Shown in pieces: positions 1 through 7,241 of a DNA stretch of 10,562 bases. The notes beneath the pieces are model-generated. The model had not been told where the DNA came from and did not search any database. It worked only from the letters and a program-made list of their open reading frames with translations. The position numbers and the translations under genes were made by a program. The stretch's first letter is position 1, and each line of letters begins with the position of its first letter. Location: contig QHBL01000186.1 in NCBI GenBank assembly GCA_003244125.1, forward strand, positions 1 through 10,562, given 5' to 3'. This stretch comes from Chthoniobacterales bacterium. Lineage in GTDB: Bacteria; Verrucomicrobiota; Verrucomicrobiae; Chthoniobacterales; UBA10450.

Positions 1-1
1 A

Positions 2-1390
2 TTGGCCGCTTTGAAGCCGAATCAACTAGAACGCAGCCTCGGCGTCACCGAGTCGCTCTCGATTGTCATCAACCGCATCATTGGTTCAGGCATTTTCCGC
101 ACGCCTGCCAGCATCATGGTGGCAGTGGGCGCATCGCTGCCACTCTTCTATGGCGTCTGGTTACTGGGAGGAATCGCCACCCTTCTCGCCGCCCTCTGCT
201 ATGCCGAACTCGTAGCGATGATGCCGCGTTCCGGCGGTCCTTACGTTTTCCTGAAGGCCGCTTACCCGACGTTTGTCACCTTCTTGCGCGGGTGGGCCAT
301 GTTCTTCGTCTCCGAGACAGGTTCTATAGCTATCGTCGCGATCTTCTTTGCCCAGACTCTTGCGGCTTTCTTTCCCGACAAAGCTTCCCCGCCTGTTATC
401 GCCGCCATCGCCATCGCGCTGGTCTTACTTCACACCGTTCTTAACTGTTATGGCATCAAGTTGGGCGGCATCATTCAGAACATCTTCAGTGTTCTTAAGC
501 TGGCCATTCTCGGCTTCATCGTTGTCATCGCATTCACTTCCGGGTTCCACTGGCACAACTTCTCTTCCGCGCCACGCGCATCGAGCATCGGCGGATGGGT
601 TGCCGCGCTCGGCTTCTTCAAAGCGATGCGATATGGCTTCTACGCCTACAGCGGATGGGAAGGAGCCACCTACGTTGCGGAAGAAATCAAGAACCCGACC
701 CGGAACCTTCCTTTGTCGTTATTCGGCGGCATCAGCGTGGTGATGTTTGTCTATCTCTGCACCAACCTTGGCTATGTTAATCTGCTTGGACCTGCTCATA
801 TTGCCGCGATCTATGGTTCGCGCTCGACCGTGGCGGCGGAGTCGATGCAAACTTCTCTCGGCGCGATTGGCAGTAGCTTTGTTCTCGTAGCTATCCTGAT
901 CAGTGCATTCGGTAACGTCAACACCCAGATTCTGGTCAAGAGCCGCACCTGGTTCGCCATGGCTCGCGACGGATTGTTTTTCCGGAAACTCTCATGGATT
1001 CACCCAAAGTTCCGAACGCCGAATAACTCGCTCTTTGCCCAGGGCGCATGGGCTTGCCTTCTTATCCTTTTTGCCAGCCGCGCCGGCTGGAAATCGTACG
1101 AAGCGATTATCGACTACTTTAGCTTTACTTCCTCCGTCTTTAACATTCTCACCTTTGCCGCAGTCTTCCTGCTCCGCCAACAAGCTCCCAATCTCCCGCG
1201 CCCCTACAAAACATGGGGATACCCTTACACGCTGATCTTGATCTTACTTATCGAAGCGACATTTCTGGTATTTACCCTGGTCACCAGCTTCATCCCTTCC
1301 CTACTCGGGATTGCGCTCACTTCGACTGGTTTGCTCTACTATAAGTTCGCAGTTCCGGCCGAGGCCAAGAGACGCACTCTTCCGAGCTAG
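2..1390 (+). CDS. APC-superfamily amino acid permease (SLC7/LAT-like)
   Basis: Integral inner-membrane transporter of the amino acid/polyamine/organocation superfamily, likely an amino acid uptake system or exchanger; the exact substrate cannot be read from sequence. The first helix carries the unwound substrate-binding motif GSGIF (residues 28-32) within NRIIGSGIFRTPA. Around residues 215-240 the segment SGWEGATYVAEEIKNPTRNLP matches the conserved loop of SLC7 light chains and bacterial SteT/YfnA relatives. The rest is a succession of hydrophobic segments, about 12 in all, and 462 residues is normal for the family. The start taken is a TTG at position 2. Because the window begins one base earlier, the true start may lie just upstream, but only about 10-20 residues normally precede this first motif, so little is missing. 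The stop TAG overlaps the stop of the convergent rfbB gene. Family assignment is firm; substrate is unknown. Confidence 0.9.
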   Translation: MAALKPNQLERSLGVTESLSIVINRIIGSGIFRTPASIMVAVGASLPLFYGVWLLGGIATLLAALCYAELVAMMPRSGGPYVFLKAAYPTFVTFLRGWAMFFVSETGSIAIVAIFFAQTLAAFFPDKASPPVIAAIAIALVLLHTVLNCYGIKLGGIIQNIFSVLKLAILGFIVVIAFTSGFHWHNFSSAPRASSIGGWVAALGFFKAMRYGFYAYSGWEGATYVAEEIKNPTRNLPLSLFGGISVVMFVYLCTNLGYVNLLGPAHIAAIYGSRSTVAAESMQTSLGAIGSSFVLVAILISAFGNVNTQILVKSRTWFAMARDGLFFRKLSWIHPKFRTPNNSLFAQGAWACLLILFASRAGWKSYEAIIDYFSFTSSVFNILTFAAVFLLRQQAPNLPRPYKTWGYPYTLILILLIEATFLVFTLVTSFIPSLLGIALTSTGLLYYKFAVPAEAKRRTLPS

Positions 1391-2376
1391 TAACGGCCGG
1401 TGCGTTCGAGCAACGGTTGCCACCAGGTTTGATTGTCCTGATACCACGCGATTGTCTCTTCCAAACCGCGGGCAAAACTCCGGCGCGGTTTCCAATTTAA
1501 CTCCCGCTGGGCAAAGGTGGAGTCGATGGCATAACGACGATCATGCCCGAGACGATCCGTGACCAAAGAGATCAAGGTCTCAGGTTTGCCTAGCTTCTGT
1601 AGAATCAACTTTACCACCTCGAGATTAGCCATCTCGCTTTCGCCTCCGAAGTTGTAAACGACGCCGGCTTTACCTTCGAATAAAGCGGCAACGATGGCAG
1701 CGCAATGATCATTCACATGAATCCAGTCGCGCACATTCAAACCATCGCCATAGACCGGCAATGGCTCATTGCGCATCGCTTTGATGATCATCAGCGGAAT
1801 GAGCTTTTCCGGAAACTGGTAGAGCCCGTAGTTATTCGAACATCGCGTGACGACGACATCGAGCGCGAAGGTTTTGAAGTAAGCGAGCGCGAGCAGGTCG
1901 GCCGCGGCCTTGCTCGCTGAGTAGGGCGAGCTGGGATCGAGCGGTGATGCTTCCGTGAACCGGCCGGCAGCGCCGAGCGACCCATAAACTTCGTCGGTCG
2001 AGACCTGGATGAAACGTTGCACGCCGTGGCGCCGGGCCGCATCGAGCAAGACGCCGGCGCCGGCGACGTTGGTGTGAATGAAATTCTGCGGCGAATTAAT
2101 GCTGCGATCAACGTGCGATTCAGCCGCGAAATTTATGATGGCGTAAAACTTATGCTCGGTCATGAGCACATCCATCTGGTCGGTGCTTGCGATATCAGCT
2201 TTGAAAAATTCGTAATGATCGCCATTTTCTTCCGCCACGCCGGCCAGGTTCTCCATTTTGCCGGCATAGGTCAGCGCATCAACGTTGGTCACATACGCCG
2301 GCTTGTAATGTTTTAGAATGTAGCGAATAAAGTTGCTCCCGATGAAGCCACAGCCGCCCGTCACCAAAATGCGCAT
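1387..2376 (-). CDS. rfbB: dTDP-glucose 4,6-dehydratase (RmlB/RfbB)
   Basis: Cytosolic NAD-dependent short-chain dehydrogenase/reductase that converts dTDP-D-glucose to dTDP-4-keto-6-deoxy-D-glucose, the second step of dTDP-rhamnose and related deoxysugar synthesis. Seen in the 329-residue protein: the Rossmann glycine motif GxxGxxG at residues 7-13, the catalytic triad region STDEVYG with T127, D128 and E129, the YxxxK pair Y152/K156, the family signature RCSNNYGLYQFPEKLIP (178-194), and VYGDGLNVRDWIH (208-220). Length is close to the usual 330-360. I start at ATG 2376 because MRILVTGG is the canonical N-terminus and an AGAAGG ribosome site lies 7 bases before it; the frame stays open upstream to 2556, but that stretch is antisense to the neighbouring gene. 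No rfbA, rfbC or rfbD is visible in the window, so the final sugar is unknown. Confidence 0.96.
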   Translation of the reverse strand: MRILVTGGCGFIGSNFIRYILKHYKPAYVTNVDALTYAGKMENLAGVAEENGDHYEFFKADIASTDQMDVLMTEHKFYAIINFAAESHVDRSINSPQNFIHTNVAGAGVLLDAARRHGVQRFIQVSTDEVYGSLGAAGRFTEASPLDPSSPYSASKAAADLLALAYFKTFALDVVVTRCSNNYGLYQFPEKLIPLMIIKAMRNEPLPVYGDGLNVRDWIHVNDHCAAIVAALFEGKAGVVYNFGGESEMANLEVVKLILQKLGKPETLISLVTDRLGHDRRYAIDSTFAQRELNWKPRRSFARGLEETIAWYQDNQTWWQPLLERTGRY

Positions 2377-2383
2377 CGCTGCG

Positions 2384-2389
2384 CCTTCT
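2384..2389 (-). promoter_or_regulatory. Shine-Dalgarno site of rfbB
   Basis: On the minus strand AGAAGG stands 7 bases before the ATG at 2376. It fixes the rfbB start against the longer open frame, and it is the only strong ribosome-binding site I found in front of any gene in the window. Confidence 0.7.
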
Positions 2390-2470
2390 AGCAGCGGTCG
2401 CAAGGCCGCGCGAGCCGATTTTTCAGCGCCATCGCCGCTGGCCTTCATCGCCGCTCTGGAAAGCGACTGG

Positions 2471-4000
2471 ATGTTCTGGGTGATTCTCGCGCTCGCCGCC
2501 GGCCTGCGATTTTTCCTTCTCGCGATAAAGCCGCCGCATTTCGACGAAGGCATCAACGGCTGGTTCGTCGACCAGATGGTCAGGAACGGCTTCTACCAAT
2601 ACGACCCGACGAACTACCACGGGCCGCTGCATTTCTACATCCTGTTTTTGTCGCAGACGCTTTTCGGTCGCAATCTTTGGGCACTGCGCACTCCAGTCGT
2701 TCTTGGCAGCATCGCGTCTGTCTGGCTGGCGCTGAGATATGACAGCGTGCTGCCCAAACAGGTTGCCCGTTTAGCCGCGCTCGCCATGGCAATCTCACCC
2801 GGCTTCATTTTCTATGGCCGCTACTCCATTCACGAAGTCTGGCTGCTGCTCTTTTCCATGATGTTCATGCTCGGGGTCATCGGTCTCTGGCAAAACGGGA
2901 CGCTAAACTACCTCTGGTATACCGGGATCGGGATTACCGGCATGATTCTGACGAAGGAGACCTACATCATCCATATTGGTTGCGCGCTCATTGCTCTACC
3001 CATCGCTTACGTTTGCAACCTGCTAATTCAGGCAGACTATCCGGAAGCCGCGCCGCAGGAATGGCATTGGCTTGATCTCGTCGTTGTCTGCGGGACAGGT
3101 CTGTTTGCGATTGTTTTCTTTTACTCCGGCACATTCTTTCACTGGAACGGCGTCAAAGGTCTCTACCAGACTTTTCATGCCTGGTTCCAGACTGGGCACA
3201 ACGGCAATGGTCACGAGAAACCGTTCTACTACTGGCTACTCCTCATCAGCCGATACGAGTGGCCCGTCTGCGCCGGCCTCCTCTGCGCGCCTTTGTCTCT
3301 ATGGTTTCGCAGCTTTGCCCTGCGCTATCTCACGATCACAGGCGTGGGTATTTTTATTGGATACAGCATCGTGCATTACAAGACTCCCTGGTGCATCATA
3401 AGTATCATTTGGCCTTTACTGTTCATGTTTGCCGCCGCCGTCACTGCCGTCGCAGCCAAACGCCAGTTCCTCGCGGCTAGCATCGCGGCCGTCCTCTTAA
3501 CCAGCTCGTTGGTTAGCGCGGTAGCGCTGAACTACTTTCGCTGCACCACGTTCACCGATCTAACCTGGGATTTAACCAAAGGCGTGACAGACAACCTCAA
3601 AGCCTTCTTCGCCTCAGAGCCATACGTTTACGTCCAGACCTATAACGACATTTATAAGCTAACGACTCCGGTACTCGACCTCGCTCATCGCAATCCCATC
3701 GCGTATCACTTGACTGGACACATCATTCGCACCAGCCCCTATCCCCTCCCCTGGATACTCGGCGACTTCCCCAACGTGGGATATTACGAGAATCAAAATG
3801 GGCCGCCGAACATGGATGGCGATTTCCTCCTCGTGCAGGAGGACCGCATCGCGGAAGTAGAAGCGAAGCTCCACGATAACTACTATACGGAACCGTTGAC
3901 CATCCGCCCCTACCAGGATACCTCGAAGCTCTATCTCCGCGCCAGTGTCTTCAAAGACTACTTTCGCGGGCAGGCGCCGACTTTCGTTGGCCGCCCCTAA
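2471..4000 (+). CDS. Agl23-like (TIGR03663-type) GT-C membrane protein
   Basis: Polytopic membrane protein resembling the TIGR03663 family (flippase activity-associated protein Agl23) and the wider GT-C/ArnT-like glycosyltransferases, which use lipid-linked sugars on the outer face of the membrane. From the chosen start (509 residues): a first helix at about 1-20, then PPHFDEG with the acidic pair D25/E26 expected for the GT-C first external loop, YDPTNYHGPLH (44-54), LRTPVVLGS, and SPGFIFYGRYSIHE. About ten more hydrophobic segments follow, and then a soluble tail of roughly 110 residues containing DFPNVGYYENQN. Start choice is uncertain: ATG 2471 leaves a 94-bp gap to rfbB and puts the first helix at the N-terminus as in relatives, with only a weak GGAAAG before it. 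An in-frame ATG at 2369 would add 34 residues but overlaps the rfbB start. It is followed after 9 bases by the next membrane gene, so an operon is likely. The sugar and acceptor are unknown. Confidence 0.82.
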   Translation: MFWVILALAAGLRFFLLAIKPPHFDEGINGWFVDQMVRNGFYQYDPTNYHGPLHFYILFLSQTLFGRNLWALRTPVVLGSIASVWLALRYDSVLPKQVARLAALAMAISPGFIFYGRYSIHEVWLLLFSMMFMLGVIGLWQNGTLNYLWYTGIGITGMILTKETYIIHIGCALIALPIAYVCNLLIQADYPEAAPQEWHWLDLVVVCGTGLFAIVFFYSGTFFHWNGVKGLYQTFHAWFQTGHNGNGHEKPFYYWLLLISRYEWPVCAGLLCAPLSLWFRSFALRYLTITGVGIFIGYSIVHYKTPWCIISIIWPLLFMFAAAVTAVAAKRQFLAASIAAVLLTSSLVSAVALNYFRCTTFTDLTWDLTKGVTDNLKAFFASEPYVYVQTYNDIYKLTTPVLDLAHRNPIAYHLTGHIIRTSPYPLPWILGDFPNVGYYENQNGPPNMDGDFLLVQEDRIAEVEAKLHDNYYTEPLTIRPYQDTSKLYLRASVFKDYFRGQAPTFVGRP

Positions 4001-4009
4001 GATCTACCG

Positions 4010-5776
4010 ATGCGCTACTTGTCGGCGGGTTTGATATACGTCGCTGTCGCTACGGTGACTGCTTTGCTTCTCGGCATCGACGGCGGTGGCTTGCGCTACG
4101 GCATTGCGCTGATCTCCCTCGTCGCCGGCGCGGCGGCGGGAATAGCTGCTTACTTTTACACACCGGCCACGACTGTAGTGAAGGCGCCGGCTGAACCTGT
4201 GGTGGAGCGTTATCGTGGTATCTGGCTATGGGTCGTCGGCGGTATCTTCGCCATGTTTGCGCTGCGGTCCTTCTGCTGGCTGGTCTACTACGACGGTAAT
4301 GACATTCGCATCCAGTCGCCAAATAACCTGGGCGATCTGGGATTGCACATCACCTACATCAAGACGTTTGCCAATGGCGTGGCACTCTGGCCTGATAGCC
4401 CGTTGTATGTCGCGAGTAAGCTGCGCTATCCAGCCGGCATCGATTTGTTCAATGCCATCTTTACCTGCCTCGGGTTCGACCTGCGGCACCAGCTGGCGAT
4501 AACCGGCCTGCTCGCTTCAGTAGCTACCTTCTACGCTTTGTATCGCTGGGGCGACACGTTCGGCGTCGCCGGTTTTCTCTTCAACGGCGGACTGATTGGC
4601 TACCAGATCTTTCGCACCTTTCGCTTCCTCGACTTCCAGGGTGGACCGACCATCTCCTGGAAAAGCATCGCACTTTCCATGTTTGTGACCCAGCGCGGCT
4701 TGCTTTACGCCATCCCGGCCGGTCTTTTGTTGCTTTGGCAATGGCGCGCAAAGTATGGCGATGACCCTGAACTGGAAAAGCAGCGGCTCCCCACATGGGT
4801 GGAATACATTCTCTACGCCACCATGCCTCTCTTTCATGTCCACACCTTCCTGGCTCTCAATGTGGTCGTCGTCCTGCTTTTCATCGCACGCCCGGTTTCG
4901 CGCCGGCCGCTCCTTCAGCTCGCGGGCGCGGCGGTTATTCCAGCTAGTTTCTTCGTCTGGCTGATTACCGATCACTTTCACGCCGGTTCAGTATTTGAAT
5001 GGCATCCGGGGTGGACACAGCGTGACGGCGATTTTGCCATGCCCTTCTTCAGGTTCTGGTTTATCAACTTCGGCTTCTTTCTCCCGGTCGCGATTGGCTT
5101 ACTCGGAGTAGTCGCGCACGACCAATGGAAAGCGTTCGGGGCCGGCGAAAGGCGCGTTTCCAACAACGCTATCTTTCTTTCGGCGGCGGCGGTGATCTTC
5201 ATGGCGGCTTGTCTGGTCAAAACAGCGCCGTGGGAATGGGATAACACCAAGATCCTGATCTGGGCTTACTTCATTACCTTGCCGGTAATGTGGGACCGGC
5301 TCCTTCGTCACTGCACCGGAGTGGTGCGAGCTGCGGCCTGCTGCATCCTGTTCTTGTCTGGATTCGTCAGTCTCATCGGAGGCTTGGCGGCGGGGCGCCC
5401 CGGGTTCACCTTCGCCAGTCGCGCTGAGGTCGACGCCGTGGCAGTAGCTACGCACAAGCTGCCGGTGGAAGCGAGGTTCGCGGCTTTTCCTACTTACAAT
5501 CACCCGTTACTACTCAATGGACGGAAAGTAGTTTGTGGATATGCCGGTCACTTATGGACACAAGGTATCGACTACGAAGCGATCGAGAAAAAGCTTAACT
5601 CGCTCATGCTCGGCCAGGGCGACTGGATGCAAACGGCGCGTGATCTGCGCGTGCGCTATCTCTACTGGGGCGACGAAGAAAAGGCGAACTACGGCGGCAG
5701 CACCAGACCGTGGGAGAATAAGCTGCCGCTGGTGGCGAAAGGCAACTGGGGAGCTATTTACGATCTGGGCAGATAG
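4010..5776 (+). CDS. Large polytopic membrane protein, GT-C-like, function unknown
   Basis: I do not recognise a named family. The 588-residue protein has two N-terminal hydrophobic helices (about 4-22 and 31-50), a short linker, a third helix at 71-93, and many later ones, about ten to twelve in total. The loop after the third helix is rich in possible active-site residues: D95, D98, and GDLGLH with D109 and H113, followed by RYPAGIDLF (139-147). This layout, an acidic/histidine external loop after an early helix, is typical of GT-C glycosyltransferases. The tail (about 548-588) contains VRYLYWGDEEKANYG and ends in IYDLGR, resembling the C-terminal 'YIYVG-x-E-x-x-Y ... IY' pattern of large sugar-transfer membrane proteins that often accompany TIGR03663 proteins. 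It starts 9 bases after the Agl23-like gene without a clear ribosome site, suggesting co-transcription and perhaps translational coupling. A role in surface glycan assembly is inference. Confidence 0.8.
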   Translation: MRYLSAGLIYVAVATVTALLLGIDGGGLRYGIALISLVAGAAAGIAAYFYTPATTVVKAPAEPVVERYRGIWLWVVGGIFAMFALRSFCWLVYYDGNDIRIQSPNNLGDLGLHITYIKTFANGVALWPDSPLYVASKLRYPAGIDLFNAIFTCLGFDLRHQLAITGLLASVATFYALYRWGDTFGVAGFLFNGGLIGYQIFRTFRFLDFQGGPTISWKSIALSMFVTQRGLLYAIPAGLLLLWQWRAKYGDDPELEKQRLPTWVEYILYATMPLFHVHTFLALNVVVVLLFIARPVSRRPLLQLAGAAVIPASFFVWLITDHFHAGSVFEWHPGWTQRDGDFAMPFFRFWFINFGFFLPVAIGLLGVVAHDQWKAFGAGERRVSNNAIFLSAAAVIFMAACLVKTAPWEWDNTKILIWAYFITLPVMWDRLLRHCTGVVRAAACCILFLSGFVSLIGGLAAGRPGFTFASRAEVDAVAVATHKLPVEARFAAFPTYNHPLLLNGRKVVCGYAGHLWTQGIDYEAIEKKLNSLMLGQGDWMQTARDLRVRYLYWGDEEKANYGGSTRPWENKLPLVAKGNWGAIYDLGR

Positions 5777-5781
5777 CGAGG

Positions 5782-6249
5782 TTATCCGTTAACGAAGTAG
5801 GCGAACTTCCAACTGCCGTTGACGCGGCGGATACCCGCGCGATACCCATCGTAGTTCAGCGAGGGATCAGCGAACTGCGGGGGAGCTACCATATATTCAC
5901 CTTTCTTGACGAACTTCTCCGAGAGAATGCCCTCAAGCTCCGGCCAAAGATTGTTTTCATCCCAGTATTGGAATACGCCATCGCCCGACCGTTCCGGATT
6001 CAAGCTATAGCCGAAATCGAGCGTCATCATGGAGGCGAGCGTGTTGACATCGTGCGCCGCGACAGCTTTGCGCAGGCGCGAAGCAAAGGCATCGAAATCG
6101 ACATCGCTCGCTTCCTGACGGGCATCGACTTTGGCCTGCTTCTTTAAGGCAGCTTTGCGCGTTTCTTCATTTTTCTTCGCCGTATGCTGGCAGGCCAGAA
6201 TCGCGAATAGGAGCGCAACGAAGGTAAGAGTTCTGGCAACTACTTTCAT
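5782..6249 (-). CDS. Small lipoprotein, possible NTF2/SnoaL-like domain
   Basis: Predicted 155-residue lipoprotein. The N-terminus is MKVVAR, a hydrophobic stretch, then ILAC with the lipobox cysteine at residue 20, so the protein should be exported and lipid-anchored. Residues 24-48 form a highly charged, lysine-rich linker, probably helical. From about residue 50 the pattern looks NTF2-like: a helix with FASRLRKAVAAHDVNTLASMM, a WDENNLWPELEGILSEKF helix, and a final strand NGSWKFAYFVNG. That domain call is a resemblance, not a motif proof, and no catalytic residues can be named. Its stop lies 5 bases from the stop of the convergent membrane gene. It is 41 bases downstream of the PHP gene on the same strand, so the two may share a transcript. 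No Shine-Dalgarno is visible before the ATG. Confidence 0.8.
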   Translation of the reverse strand: MKVVARTLTFVALLFAILACQHTAKKNEETRKAALKKQAKVDARQEASDVDFDAFASRLRKAVAAHDVNTLASMMTLDFGYSLNPERSGDGVFQYWDENNLWPELEGILSEKFVKKGEYMVAPPQFADPSLNYDGYRAGIRRVNGSWKFAYFVNG

Positions 6250-6290
6250 GTAGAAGAGGTTTGCCAGTTTTCCGCCGCAAAAGCAAGACT

Positions 6291-7010
6291 CTACTGATGT
6301 TCGTGCTCGAACTTTACCAAAAACGGATGCTTGAGGAACACGAAGTAGAAAGTGCTCAGGATTTCAGCAAAGGTCGCCGGCGGGCTGTGAATGCGCAGCT
6401 CTCCCTCGCGCAGCCGGGCAAAGAGCGCTTCGGGCGTTAGCTCCGGCGGACGCGGTATCGATGTGTAGTGATGCCCGAATGCGCTCAGCCGGTGGGCATC
6501 CGAGGTGGCGAGAAGCGGTTTACCAAACTGTTGCGCGACCGACGCGGCGCGGCGGTTGGGATTGAAAATGCCTTTATGAAAATGACAGCACTCGATGGCG
6601 TCGAAGCAATCGATCTCGGCGAGCAGGCGCTTGCCGATCGAGCCGCCAAATACATAAAAGGGATGAGGCGCGATGGTGAAAAGTGAGTCGCCGCGGCGGG
6701 CGCGTAACCGGCGCAGATCGGCAAACGTGTGCAGCCCGTCGACGTCGCGGCGGCTGACGTTTAGCAAAATGACGTCCGCGCCTTCGAGACGCATTTCGGC
6801 CGCGGGGATGAGCAGGATTCGCAATCGCGAGGCCGCCTCGAAGATGGCGGGTGGATCGAAGACGGCGTCATGCAGTGTGATGGCGAGGACATCGAAACCC
6901 AGCCGTCGCGCGCGGGCCAGCAGCTCGCGCGCGGAGTAGTCGAGCTTATCCTTCGGATCTTCGAGAGTATGAATATGAAGATCGAGCTTGATCCAGTCGT
7001 TAGTGCTCAT
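6291..7010 (-). CDS. PHP-domain metal-dependent phosphoesterase
   Basis: Cytosolic hydrolase of the PHP superfamily, which binds two or three metal ions and cleaves phosphoester bonds; relatives include phosphatases such as YciV/TrpH and histidinol phosphatase. All expected metal ligands are seen in the 239-residue protein: HIH at 12-14, H47-D48 in ITLHD, E72 in PAAEM, H116 in APHPF, H143/H145 in CCHFHKG, and D171/H173 in TSDAH. The protein therefore appears catalytically intact. There is no fused polymerase or second domain. I chose ATG 7010, which places the first HxH ten residues in as is usual; an in-frame GTG at 7037 would add nine residues, and neither start has a ribosome site. The substrate is unknown. 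It diverges from the tRNA gene and is followed by the lipoprotein gene. Confidence 0.88.
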   Translation of the reverse strand: MSTNDWIKLDLHIHTLEDPKDKLDYSARELLARARRLGFDVLAITLHDAVFDPPAIFEAASRLRILLIPAAEMRLEGADVILLNVSRRDVDGLHTFADLRRLRARRGDSLFTIAPHPFYVFGGSIGKRLLAEIDCFDAIECCHFHKGIFNPNRRAASVAQQFGKPLLATSDAHRLSAFGHHYTSIPRPPELTPEALFARLREGELRIHSPPATFAEILSTFYFVFLKHPFLVKFEHEHQ

Positions 7011-7119
7011 TAGAGGCCGAGTGCTGACGATTGCCACGCCGAAGCTGAGAGCAAGACAAAGCTCTTGCGGCGGCGCATGGCCTATCTACCATTCACCCGT
7101 CACTATTCACGTGATAAAA

Positions 7120-7200
7120 GCTCGGGTGGTGAAATGGCAGACACGTACGTTTGAGGGGCGTATGCCGAAAGGCATGGGGGTTCAAGTCCCCCCCCGAGCA
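7120..7200 (+). tRNA. tRNA-Leu (anticodon GAG)
   Basis: A complete cloverleaf can be drawn. The acceptor stem is GCTCGGG (7120-7126) with CCCGAGC (7193-7199) and discriminator A at 7200. The D arm is GTG/CAC around a loop containing GG. The anticodon stem TACGT/GCGTA (one G-T pair) encloses the loop TTGAGGG, giving anticodon GAG at 7153-7155, which reads the leucine codons CUC and CUU. The variable arm is long, TGCC-GAAA-GGCA, typical of type II leucine tRNAs. The T stem is GGGGG/CCCCC with loop TTCAAGT. The 3' CCA is not encoded: CTG follows, so CCA must be added by nucleotidyltransferase. No convincing promoter could be assigned in the 109 bases upstream. Confidence 0.97.
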
Positions 7201-7241
7201 CTGGCGCCGTGGCCGGATGGCAGCTACGATCTGCCCAGAAC

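Noticed and set aside
2377..2556. 60-codon N-terminal extension of the rfbB frame
   Set aside because: The family starts at MRILVTGG, an AGAAGG site precedes that ATG, and the extension has no family resemblance and is antisense to the membrane gene.
4517..4981. 154-codon open frame on the minus strand
   Set aside because: It lies fully inside the polytopic membrane gene, is rich in charged residues as expected for the antisense of hydrophobic codons, and shows no recognisable domain.
5099..5503. 134-codon open frame on the minus strand
   Set aside because: Antisense shadow of the same membrane gene; low-complexity charged product with no motif.
7011..7119. Promoter for the tRNA gene
   Set aside because: TTGCGG and several AT-rich hexamers occur, but none pairs with a correct 16-18 base spacing.
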